A DNA stretch of 5,664 nucleotides from Flavobacteriales bacterium (GTDB taxonomy: Bacteria > Bacteroidota > Bacteroidia > UBA10329), in NCBI GenBank assembly GCA_003456455.1, contig DMRV01000336.1, forward strand, positions 1-5,664, in the 5' to 3' direction. The translations under genes were made by a program, and so were the position numbers. How positions within the stretch are numbered: the first letter of the stretch is position 1; the number at the start of each line of letters is the position of its first letter. The notes below the pieces were generated by a model. It made no database searches and was not told where the DNA came from. It worked only from the letters and a program-made list of their open reading frames with translations. Below are positions 1 through 5,202 of the stretch, piece after piece.

Positions 1-22
1 TGCGAGATTGATAGTTCTGCAG

Positions 23-30
23 TAATATTG
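23..30 (+). promoter_or_regulatory. Candidate -7 element of the tRNA-Asn promoter
   Basis: TAATATTG matches the Bacteroidota -7 consensus TAnnTTTG at five of its six fixed positions and lies 30 bases before the tRNA. A -33 TTG element 19-21 bases further upstream would fall across the window edge. The window begins with TG, which could be its last two bases (20-base spacer), but this cannot be confirmed. The inferred transcript start is near 35-38, giving a leader of about 25 bases that must be trimmed, as for any tRNA precursor. Confidence 0.45.
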
Positions 31-60
31 CAGCCCTTTTAAAAATAAGGAAAATCATCT

Positions 61-134
61 TCCTCCTTAGCTCAGTTGGTTAGAGAATCTGACTGTTAAT
101 CAGAGGGTCCTTGGTTCGAGTCCAAGAGGAGGAG
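61..134 (+). tRNA. tRNA-Asn (anticodon GTT)
   Basis: This gene encodes the tRNA that reads Asn codons AAC/AAU. The cloverleaf can be drawn completely. The acceptor stem 61-67 pairs perfectly with 127-133. The anticodon stem 88-92/100-104 encloses loop CTGTTAA with anticodon GTT at 95-97. The variable loop is 105-109, and the T stem 110-114/122-126 has loop TTCGAGT. G134 is the discriminator base, as usual for tRNA-Asn. CCA is not encoded (CAA follows), so it must be added by nucleotidyltransferase. The D stem has one oddity: its first pair, G70 with A86, is a mismatch where G-C is usual. The tRNA stands alone and is followed at once by a terminator. Confidence 0.97.
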
Positions 135-135
135 C

Positions 136-170
136 AAAAGCCCAGCCATTAGGTTGGGCTTTTTATTTTT
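136..170 (+). terminator. Rho-independent terminator of the tRNA-Asn gene
   Basis: A 12-bp stem (136-147 with 152-163, including one G-T wobble) closes a 4-base ATTA loop. It contains AGCCCA/TGGGCT and runs into TTTTATTTTT. It begins two bases after the tRNA discriminator base, so it ends the tRNA transcript. The A-rich left flank gives it only weak capacity on the minus strand. Confidence 0.92.
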
Positions 171-190
171 TACGAGATTTCTAGGTCCTA

Positions 191-228
191 AAATAAAAAA
201 GCCCGTGTGAACTGAATCACACGGGCTT
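191..228 (-). terminator. Rho-independent terminator of the MORN-repeat gene
   Basis: A perfect 10-bp inverted repeat (GCCCGTGTGA at 201-210, its complement at 217-226, 6-base loop) is extended by two A-T pairs. Read on the minus strand it is followed by TTTTTTATTT. It starts 18 bases after the stop codon of the minus-strand gene at 247-636. Together with the tRNA terminator it insulates two converging transcripts. Confidence 0.93.
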
Positions 229-246
229 CCAAAAAATTTAAGCTGT

Positions 247-636
247 TTACTTATTCTTTGCAGCAAAGTCTGTTTGCTTCACATAACGATTGGCAGTAAT
301 TACCTCTCCGTTTGCATACTTCATTTCTATGTAAGCACTAGAAAATTCATCCCAAACACGGAATTCACCGTGGCGCTTACCATTTGCGTAGCTCAACTCT
401 GCTGTTTTAGAACCATCTTTCGAAAACGTTTCCCACTTCCCTTCAGGGATATCATTCTTGAAAAAACCAGTTTCCTTAACCTCACCACTTTCATAGAAAT
501 TGGTTACAGCTACAAGTTCTCCTTTCTCAACGTATTCGCTTTTCAACGACCCGTCTTCATAATTTGTCTTTACCGTATTTTGCGCAATGCAAGATGTACT
601 TGCTAAAACAAACAAACTCAATACAACAGCTTTCAT
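247..636 (-). CDS. Secreted MORN-repeat (YwqK-like) protein
   Basis: This is a small exported protein of 129 residues. Residues 1-18 form a signal peptide: Lys2, a hydrophobic core, then a likely signal peptidase I cut at CIA/QN, the common Bacteroidota '...AQ' ending. The rest is built of degenerate MORN-variant units of the pattern Y-x-(D/S/N)-G-x-(L/V/K): YEDGSLK (26-32), YESGEVKETG (48-57), a GKW-containing unit near 66-75, and YANGKRHGEFRVW (83-95). The last unit is YANGEV. Databases often label such proteins 'YwqK family antitoxin', but nothing here indicates a toxin partner, and the signal peptide argues for an envelope or periplasmic role. The biochemical function is unknown. The gene is monocistronic, with its own promoter (658-688) and terminator. 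The ATG at 636 is the natural start because the signal peptide begins there; AGAAGGA lies one base upstream, too close for an ideal ribosome binding site. Confidence 0.88.
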   Translation of the reverse strand: MKAVVLSLFVLASTSCIAQNTVKTNYEDGSLKSEYVEKGELVAVTNFYESGEVKETGFFKNDIPEGKWETFSKDGSKTAELSYANGKRHGEFRVWDEFSSAYIEMKYANGEVITANRYVKQTDFAAKNK

Positions 637-657
637 ATCCTTCTTATTTTGTTATAC

Positions 658-688
658 CAAAGTTACTAAAAATTGTTTCTGTTAACAA
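658..688 (-). promoter_or_regulatory. Bacteroidota-type promoter of the MORN-repeat gene
   Basis: Read on the minus strand, TTG (688-686) is followed after exactly 20 bases by TAACTTTG (665-658), a full match to the -7 consensus TAnnTTTG used by the Bacteroidota primary sigma factor. The expected transcript start is near 650-654, which gives a leader of about 15 bases before the ATG at 636. This is the clearest promoter in the window. Confidence 0.8.
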
Positions 689-690
689 TT
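671..690. repeat. Inverted repeat AATTGTT-N6-AACAATT over the -33 element
   Basis: Two perfect 7-base half-sites (671-677 and 684-690) flank a 6-base spacer. The right arm contains the -33 TTG of the minus-strand promoter. A third copy of the left half-site (AATTGTTTC, 722-730; also 671-679) lies 17-25 bases before the epimerase start. The layout would suit a dimeric repressor between two divergent genes. AT-rich chance symmetry is also possible. Confidence 0.35.
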
Positions 691-708
691 AGGTAACATT
701 AGGATAAC
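688..708. repeat. Short tandem repeat ATTAGG(A)TAAC, two copies
   Basis: ATTAGGTAAC (688-697) is followed directly by ATTAGGATAAC (698-708), the same unit with one extra A. It lies in the divergent gap between the MORN-repeat gene and the epimerase gene. Its role is unknown; it could be a tandem binding site or a simple duplication. Confidence 0.4.
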
Positions 709-746
709 GCAAATCGTCAATAATTGTTTCAACCAAGTTCAAAACC

Positions 747-1625
747 ATGAAAAATTTAACATTGGAAAATGACCACCTCAACGTTAAGATTAGCGTTTTG
801 GGCGCAGAGCTACGAGGGCTTTTGGACAAAAGAGATGGTGTTGAACACATTTGGGAAGCCGACCCAAAGTTTTGGCCACGCCACGCGCCTATTTTATTTC
901 CTTGTGTTGGAGAGTCTAAGGATGGGAAAATAAATGTCGATGACCAAGACTACCAAATGGGAAGGCATGGTTTTGCACGGCACGAAGCCTTTTCTATTAT
1001 TACTCAAACCAAGGAAAGTGTTGTTCTTGAACTTAAAAGTAACGTAAGAACCCGAGTTCATTTTCCATTTGAGTTTTCCTTCAGAGTTGGATATCAATTG
1101 GCTGGAGAAAAACTCATTCAGTCATTTGAGGTTGTGAATACGGGTAGCGCAGAAATGGGCTTTCAATTAGGCGGACACCCAGCTTTTTCCGTTCCATTTA
1201 ATAAAAATGAAGCGTACGCTGACTACGAAATTCAATTCGATTCTCCGCAAACACTCAAACGGCATCTATTAACCGATGAAGGTCTTTACAGTGGTGAAAC
1301 GCGCGCGTTTTTAGATAACGAAAGCAGCTTCGGTTTGTATTATGACCTATTTGCGGAAGATGCGCTGGTTTTCAAAAACATCCCGTCAAAACAAGTGTGG
1401 ATTCAACATAAAAACGGAGGAAAACGACTTCAGGTAGATTACGAAGGGTTTCCACATTTAGGAATTTGGTCTATTCCTGGAGCTGATTATGTGTGTATTG
1501 AACCGTGGATTGGTTGTGCCGACATGGCAAATCAACCCCCTGACTTTAAGCAGAAAGACAGTTTAATCATGTTACCAGCGGGTGAAAGCTTCGCAAGCTG
1601 TTTTACAATTTCACTGGAAGTATAA
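747..1625 (+). CDS. Aldose 1-epimerase family protein (LacX/YeaD-like mutarotase)
   Basis: This is a cytoplasmic galactose-mutarotase-fold protein of 292 residues, the usual length for LacX-type members; no signal peptide is visible. The family interconverts alpha and beta anomers of aldoses or aldose phosphates; the exact sugar cannot be read here. The recognisable family segments come in order: GAEL (19-22), the FWPRHAPILFP segment (42-52), GRHGFAR with His74, GGHPAF with His144 as the expected catalytic acid, and IEPWIG with Glu252 as the expected catalytic base. All three key residues are present, so it should be active. The ATG at 747 fits the family N-terminus. It has no Shine-Dalgarno sequence, and I could not place a convincing promoter. 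It is divergent from the MORN-repeat gene and ends one base from the stop of the broken sensor gene on the other strand, leaving no room for a terminator outside coding DNA. Confidence 0.93.
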   Translation: MKNLTLENDHLNVKISVLGAELRGLLDKRDGVEHIWEADPKFWPRHAPILFPCVGESKDGKINVDDQDYQMGRHGFARHEAFSIITQTKESVVLELKSNVRTRVHFPFEFSFRVGYQLAGEKLIQSFEVVNTGSAEMGFQLGGHPAFSVPFNKNEAYADYEIQFDSPQTLKRHLLTDEGLYSGETRAFLDNESSFGLYYDLFAEDALVFKNIPSKQVWIQHKNGGKRLQVDYEGFPHLGIWSIPGADYVCIEPWIGCADMANQPPDFKQKDSLIMLPAGESFASCFTISLEV

Positions 1626-1632
1626 CCTAATT

Positions 1633-1648
1633 AGACGCTCGTCTTTTT
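1633..1648 (+). terminator. Weak candidate terminator after the epimerase gene
   Basis: AGAC-GCTC-GTCT followed by TTTTT begins seven bases after the epimerase stop, inside the 3' end of the opposing PAS gene fragment. The stem is only four pairs, so on its own it is marginal. More T-runs follow (1653-1671). It is listed because no better structure is found for the end of this transcript. Confidence 0.25.
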
Positions 1649-2309
1649 AACTCTTTTTTCGCTTTTTCCAGTAAGTGATGGTCAGTCACATCGATGATTA
1701 TTCCGTCAATCCGTGTTGCGCGGCCTTCCTTATCAAGAGTTGCGCGCCCTCGCGAAATCACAAAAATGGTTATGTCTTTCTTCACCAGACGGTACTCCGC
1801 TGAATATTCTCCAGTTTTTAACCCCTCTACCAATTGCTGCTGAACATAATCTCGGTCGTTGGGATGGATTAACTCGTAATATCTTTCTGCTTTAAGATTA
1901 GGAACAAATTCATCAAAAATTTTCGCGCAGCGCTCATCCCAAATAAGTTTATCGCCACCAACGGTCCAATGCCATATTCCAATTTTAGCGGTACTAAGTA
2001 GGAGGTCGCGCTGCACTGTTTTGGACTCTAATTCCTGCTGCGCTAGCACACTTTCAGTAATGTCCTGTACAGTCCCAAACATGCAAACGATTTCTAGATT
2101 GGTAATCTTCCCCACTCCTCGTACGTGCTTTACTTCTCCCGAAGGGGTGACAACTCTATAAATGAAATCGGTGTTCTTTCCATTTGCAAGTGTTGCAAAT
2201 CCAGTATCGAACAGGTGTAAGTCCTCTGGGTGCGTCAGTCCACGAATAAAATCAAAGCTAAGTGGTTGCTTTTCAACACCATGGATTTTGAAGAGTTCGG
2301 TTGACCAAA

Positions 2310-2349
2310 TTATAGTATTGTCGGCAGGGTTGAACGAAGAATATAATCT
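2310..2349 (-). other. Frame-break junction between receiver and PAS parts
   Basis: The upstream receiver frame stays open to TAA at 2312-2310, while the PAS frame opens after TGA at 2352-2350, so the break lies in these 40 bases. A -1 shift would join them. No classical X-XXY-YYZ slippery heptamer is present in the overlap. Joining the frames would also put the end of receiver strand 5 directly against the middle of a PAS strand, without receiver helix 5, linker or PAS cap. This favours a deletion whose length is 1 modulo 3 over a single-base error. Confidence 0.6.
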
Positions 2350-2669
2350 TCAATTCCTTCACCCAGCAAGTCAATGGCAATATCTTCAGAAAGGTCGTAC
2401 GCAAGGAGTATAAACGGAGCGGTAACTCCGTTTTTTCGAGCTATCCCGAGTAGTTTGACAGCATTGGTTCCAGGAAGGCTATATGGCGAAAGGATTACAT
2501 CTGGTTTGAATTCATGAAGTTGCTTTTCATAACCAACTTCATCCTGAACCACTACATGCGAAAAGTTAAACTCAACTTCAGACAACTCTCTAAGAAGCGC
2601 CTCAGTCTCACCATGGAAGTCTTCTGCAATCAGAAGGTTTATTGGAGAAATGCCATTGCTATCATTCAT
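2310..2669 (-). pseudogene. Broken sensor gene, 5' part: degenerate receiver domain
   Basis: This is the N-terminal part (119 codons) of the same broken gene. Residues 10-115 follow a CheY-like receiver fold. Strand 1 with acidic pair Glu16-Asp17 (INLLIAED) is kept. Strand 3 reads DVILSPYSLPG, so the position that should hold the phosphoacceptor Asp is Pro62. Strand 4 ends FILLAYDLSED, with Ala90 where Ser/Thr is usual. Strand 5 reads EDYILRSTL, with Arg112 where the conserved Lys is usual. Phosphorylation by the normal chemistry is therefore not expected. Helix 5 is missing, replaced by the out-of-frame tail PTIL before the stop. The ATG at 2669 has no Shine-Dalgarno sequence. The gene diverges from the redoxin gene across 74 bases, where I found no full TAnnTTTG match on either strand. 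Confidence 0.72.
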
Positions 2670-2743
2670 GGGACTGAACTTTTTACTTAATTAGAACGTT
2701 TATAGTCTCATCTTCATTCCTACTAAACTCAAAAAACACGATT

Positions 2744-3343
2744 ATGAAAACAATTACCATCGTTTTATTAGCATTTCTAAGCACCTCATTTACTGATATT
2801 GAACAGCTTAATGTTGGAGACAAGGCTCCAAAAACTGATTTAAAAATGGAATCAGTTGATGGGAAAAAAGCTTCCCTTGCAGATTTGGCTAAAGAGAACG
2901 GGTTGTGCGTTATTTTCTCTTGCAATACGTGTCCGTATGTAATTGGTTGGGAAGATAGATACAATGAAATTGAGGCCGCATGCGCCAAAAACAATATTGG
3001 CTTTGTTCTCGTAAATTCAAATGAGGCAAAACGAAACGGTGCCGATAGCATGAAAGAAATGATTGGCCACGCCAAGGAAAAAGGCTACGGAAAATACGCT
3101 TATGTGGTTGATGAAAATCACGTGGTGGCAGATGCTTTTGGAGCAACTAAAACCCCCGATGTTTTTCTGTTCAACGGAAAAATGGAGCTTGCTTACAAAG
3201 GTGCTATTGACGACAATATGAAGCAGAAAGACAGCGTAAAAGAACCTTATCTAAAAAACGCAGTGGAGGCAATGGTTGCTGGAAAACCAATTAATCCAGG
3301 AGAAACAAAAGCAATCGGTTGCTCTATTAAGCGTGTAAGCTAG
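2744..3343 (+). CDS. Exported peroxiredoxin-like thioredoxin-fold protein
   Basis: This is a thiol-disulfide protein of 199 residues. The first 17 or so (MKTITIVLLAFLSTSFT) form a signal peptide, so it probably acts in the periplasm. The mature part starts like AhpC/TSA redoxins (VGDKAPKTDLK, 24-34; the DGKK segment at 39-42). It carries the motif CNTC (Cys60, Cys63) inside FSCNTCPYVIGW, has an ATKTPDVFLF segment with the likely cis-Pro138, and ends in GCSIKR with Cys193. This set resembles the PRX_like1 subgroup, which keeps a CxxC in place of the thioredoxin CGPC. Likely roles are reduction of protein disulfides or peroxides; the substrate is not known. Cys55 and Cys80 are additional cysteines. 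The ATG at 2744 has an A-rich leader and no Shine-Dalgarno sequence. The gene is convergent with the TlpA-like gene and overlaps it by four bases (CTAG), and its terminator lies inside that gene. Confidence 0.88.
   Translation: MKTITIVLLAFLSTSFTDIEQLNVGDKAPKTDLKMESVDGKKASLADLAKENGLCVIFSCNTCPYVIGWEDRYNEIEAACAKNNIGFVLVNSNEAKRNGADSMKEMIGHAKEKGYGKYAYVVDENHVVADAFGATKTPDVFLFNGKMELAYKGAIDDNMKQKDSVKEPYLKNAVEAMVAGKPINPGETKAIGCSIKRVS
3303..3326 (-). terminator. Candidate terminator of the glpD-sixA-ppx-tlpA operon inside the redoxin gene
   Basis: Read on the minus strand, AGCAA-CCGA-TTGCT is extended by a G-U and an A-U pair and followed by TTGTTTC. It lies 14-37 bases after the stop of the TlpA-like gene, within the codons for KAIGCS of the redoxin. 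The stem is short and the T-run is interrupted, so it is a plausible but weak terminator. I see nothing better for the end of the operon. Confidence 0.3.
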
Positions 3344-3825
3344 AGTCCTAATTCTTTGAGCTTAGTTTCAAGCTCACCTTCTTTAAAAGACCCTTCATGA
3401 AAATGGCGGGTCTTTTTTTGTGTGTTGACGAAAATGGTTGCAGGAATAGCTCCACTCCATTTATCGCTCACGCGAGGAATCCATTCATTTGGATTGCTTT
3501 CATCCAACAACAGAACCTCACTTTTAATCTCCTTTCTTTCAATAAACGGAATCACCTTAGACTCTAGGTTTTCAACGAAATCAAGCGTTACCAAAAGCAC
3601 TTTAAATTTCTCACCCGTATTATTTGATTCCAGTGTTTCGAAGAATGGAAGCTCCTTTACACATGGGCCACACCATGTTGCCCAAAAATTGACAACGTAA
3701 GTTGTATCAGCACCATTTTCCAATCGCGCATCGAGTTGGTCCAAATCAATGACTGGAACATTTTGTGCCTGTAATTCTGCGAAGGAAAGAGCAATTAGAG
3801 CGATGAAAATTGAGATGCGATTCAT
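3340..3825 (-). CDS. Exported TlpA-like thioredoxin family protein
   Basis: This is a periplasmic thiol-disulfide protein of 161 residues. Residues 1-20 are a signal peptide (MNRISIFIALIALSFAELQA) with a cut before QN. The thioredoxin fold follows: NFWATWCGPC with Cys52 and Cys55 as the redox pair, and GAIPATIFVN with cis-Pro128. It is a short, simple TlpA/ResA-type protein without the extra N-terminal domain of larger Bacteroidota TlpA proteins. The likely role is reducing disulfides in exported proteins, for example in cytochrome c maturation or general envelope redox balance; the partner is not visible. The ATG at 3825 is preferred over an in-frame TTG at 3834, because it lies one base after the ppx stop (TAA-G-ATG) and begins a normal signal peptide. 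It is the last gene of the operon and shares its CTAG stop with the opposing redoxin gene. Confidence 0.9.
   Translation of the reverse strand: MNRISIFIALIALSFAELQAQNVPVIDLDQLDARLENGADTTYVVNFWATWCGPCVKELPFFETLESNNTGEKFKVLLVTLDFVENLESKVIPFIERKEIKSEVLLLDESNPNEWIPRVSDKWSGAIPATIFVNTQKKTRHFHEGSFKEGELETKLKELGL
3385..3419 (+). terminator. Rho-independent terminator of the redoxin gene, embedded in the TlpA-like coding sequence
   Basis: AAAAGACCC (3385-3393) pairs perfectly with GGGTCTTTT (3408-3416). The interior can fold further: one T-C mismatch, a T-G wobble, then CAT/ATG closing a GAAA tetraloop (3399-3402). Seven T's (3413-3419) end the structure on the plus strand. It lies 42 bases beyond the redoxin stop. 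On the minus strand the same bases encode QKKTRHFHEGSFK of the TlpA-like protein, so the DNA serves both a protein and an opposing terminator. Confidence 0.8.
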
Positions 3826-3826
3826 C

Positions 3827-4711
3827 TTAAGCAAGTGTGGTGTAATCTTCGTAAAGCAAGCGTGTTATTCCGTCCGAAAGTCCGAATTGAGGAACAATCA
3901 TGTCTTTGATTTTTGCACGTTTCATAATAGCCCGGAAAATCTCGCAGGCTGGAACAATCACATCAGCTCTGTCAGCATTCAGCCCTAATTTGATAACTCG
4001 GTCTTCGTAGCTCATTTCGCGCAGCATAACGTGCAGCTCCTTCAACTGTTTATACCGAAGTGGCTCACCGCCTGTGACCTCCGCCATTTTATACAATTTG
4101 TTGATGTTGCCGCCAGAACCAATACCGTCTAATTTGCCCAGCCCCTTGGTGTTTTCTTCAACCCATTTCAAAAGTTTCTCCCAGTATTCGGCTTCTACTT
4201 TATTGTTAAGCAAACGAATTGTTCCAATCCTGAAAGAACGGCTAGCAACAGGTTTATTATTGCTGAAAATTGTCAATTCCGTGCTACCACCACCAACATC
4301 AATGTACAGGTAACTTCTGTCTCCAAATAAATGTTCCTCAAAGTGATTGGAGAAAATAATATCCGCTTCTTTCTTACCCTGAATAATCTCGATATCAATT
4401 TCTGACTTTTCTGAAATCTCCTCAACAAGCTCTTCACCATTAGTGGCATTCCGCATAGCAGATGTAGCGCAAGCGCGATAGGAAACTACTCCATGAACAT
4501 CTAAAAGCAGTTTAAATGCGCCCATAGTCTGAACCATTTTACGCTGCTTTTCTTCACTGATGAAACCATTCATAAACACATCTTCTCCCAAACGAATTGG
4601 AACACGTACCAAAGACGACTTCTTGAAAACAGGACCGGTTTCGGTTTCAAACACATTTGTAATAAGCAAGCGCACCGCGTTTGACCCAATATCTATCGCC
4701 CCAAATTTCAT
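3827..4711 (-). CDS. ppx: Ppx/GppA family exopolyphosphatase
   Basis: This cytoplasmic phosphatase belongs to the ASKHA (sugar kinase/Hsp70/actin) fold. The family removes terminal phosphate from inorganic polyphosphate or from pppGpp, and the sequence does not decide which. Visible motifs are AIDIGSNAVRLLI (5-17), ATSAMRNATN (82-91), IIQGKKEAD with Glu115 as the expected catalytic base, IDVGGGSTEL (137-146) with Glu145, and IGSGGNI (197-203). At 294 residues it is the two-domain short form, lacking the C-terminal HD-like and following domains of the roughly 500-residue E. coli enzyme; the short form is normal in Bacteroidota and not a truncation. Its ATG overlaps the stop of sixA (ATGA), and its TAA lies one base before the next ATG, so coupled translation is likely. 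No ppk gene is visible in the window. Confidence 0.93.
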   Translation of the reverse strand: MKFGAIDIGSNAVRLLITNVFETETGPVFKKSSLVRVPIRLGEDVFMNGFISEEKQRKMVQTMGAFKLLLDVHGVVSYRACATSAMRNATNGEELVEEISEKSEIDIEIIQGKKEADIIFSNHFEEHLFGDRSYLYIDVGGGSTELTIFSNNKPVASRSFRIGTIRLLNNKVEAEYWEKLLKWVEENTKGLGKLDGIGSGGNINKLYKMAEVTGGEPLRYKQLKELHVMLREMSYEDRVIKLGLNADRADVIVPACEIFRAIMKRAKIKDMIVPQFGLSDGITRLLYEDYTTLA

Positions 4712-5202
4712 GTAAGTTCCTTCGGAATGAGTTTAAATAGTTGCTTGCCAAATGCTTTCTTGATTTCAGCCCAATCATCCATCTCAAGTTCAACACCCAC
4801 CGCTCCGCAGGTAGGAAGATTAAGCAATTGCTCTTCTTGCAACTTGTTCGCCAAACTGGTAAATCCGGGGTTATGACCAAAAAGAAAAATGGTTTCGTGC
4901 TGATTGTCAACTTCAGAAATCACATCTAAAAGCTCTTGAACCGATGCTTCATAGATATTGGCTTCGGTGGCAATTTTATCCAACGGATAAGCCATGTTCG
5001 TGGCAATAATAATGGCTGTGTCTAACGCTCGCACCGCGGGGCTCGAAAGAAAAAGAGTGGGCTCCACGCCTAGTTTGATGAGCTCGGCAGCCACACTGAA
5101 AGCGTTATTAACGCCTCGCTGTTTCAGCGGGCGGTGATAATCTTTCAGCTCAGGATGTTCCCAACTCGATTTTCCGTGCCGAATGAGAACCAGTTTTTTC
5201 AT
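4708..5202 (-). CDS. sixA: SixA-type histidine phosphatase
   Basis: This is a small histidine phosphatase of 164 residues, the usual size for the SixA branch; no signal peptide is visible. It begins with the catalytic motif LIRHGKSSW (Arg8, His9 as the phosphorylated nucleophile). It continues with the SixA-typical RPLKQRG (24-30), SSPAVRALDTA (53-63, with Arg58 in the phosphate pocket), and FGHNPG with His110. E. coli SixA acts on phosphohistidine proteins of phosphotransfer systems. Bacteroidota homologues next to ppx have no settled substrate, and a small phosphorylated metabolite is equally possible. The ATG follows the glpD stop with no gap (TAGATG), and the end overlaps ppx by four bases. 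The neighbours suggest a role around phosphate or glycerol phosphate metabolism, which is inference. Confidence 0.92.
   Translation of the reverse strand: MKKLVLIRHGKSSWEHPELKDYHRPLKQRGVNNAFSVAAELIKLGVEPTLFLSSPAVRALDTAIIIATNMAYPLDKIATEANIYEASVQELLDVISEVDNQHETIFLFGHNPGFTSLANKLQEEQLLNLPTCGAVGVELEMDDWAEIKKAFGKQLFKLIPKELT

Larger units (their letters stand above)
1627..2349 (-). pseudogene. Broken sensor gene, 3' part: two PAS domains, no output domain
   Basis: The minus-strand frame is open from 2349 to the TAG at 1629-1627 (240 codons). It contains no ATG before about codon 90 and only a GTG at 2115, so it reads as the downstream part of a gene beginning at 2669 rather than a gene of its own. 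Numbered from 2349, the first PAS_3-type domain covers about 6-99 (FNPADNTIIWS, HPED at 40-43, FGTVQDITE at 91-99) and lacks its N-terminal strand and helix. A short helical linker follows at 100-118. A complete second PAS_3 domain covers about 119-223 (GIWHW at 124-128, IHPND at 161-165, DVTD at 220-223). The protein stops 17 residues later, after a Lys-rich helix, just where a histidine kinase HisKA domain often starts. The ligand is unknown. No kinase, cyclase or DNA-binding domain is present. Confidence 0.75.

Noticed and set aside
17..33. Small hairpin CTGCA...TGCAG before the tRNA, followed by CCCTTTT
   Set aside because: The stem is five to six pairs and overlaps the candidate -7 element. 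The following T-run is only four bases and runs into A's. Too weak to call a terminator.
586..591. Cys16 of the MORN protein as a lipoprotein attachment site
   Set aside because: The residues before it (ASTS) lack the Leu/Val/Ile expected at -3 of a lipobox, whereas CIA/QN fits signal peptidase I and the common '...AQ' ending.
721..728. TAATTGTT as a -7 element for the epimerase gene
   Set aside because: It matches TAnnTTTG poorly and has no TTG at the right distance upstream.
1587..1599. AGCTT-CGC-AAGCT hairpin followed by GTTTT near the end of the epimerase gene
   Set aside because: It is upstream of the epimerase stop codon with a 3-base loop and a poor T-run, so it cannot end that gene sensibly. 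On the minus strand the tail is only TTTC.
2310..2349. Programmed -1 ribosomal frameshift joining receiver and PAS domains
   Set aside because: There is no X-XXY-YYZ heptamer in the overlap, and the joined protein would still lack receiver helix 5 and the PAS N-terminus. Decay explains both features.
3826..3834. TTG start nine bases upstream for the TlpA-like protein
   Set aside because: It would overlap ppx and add Met-Leu-Lys before a Met-Asn-Arg that already begins a standard signal peptide. The ATG one base after the ppx stop is the better start.
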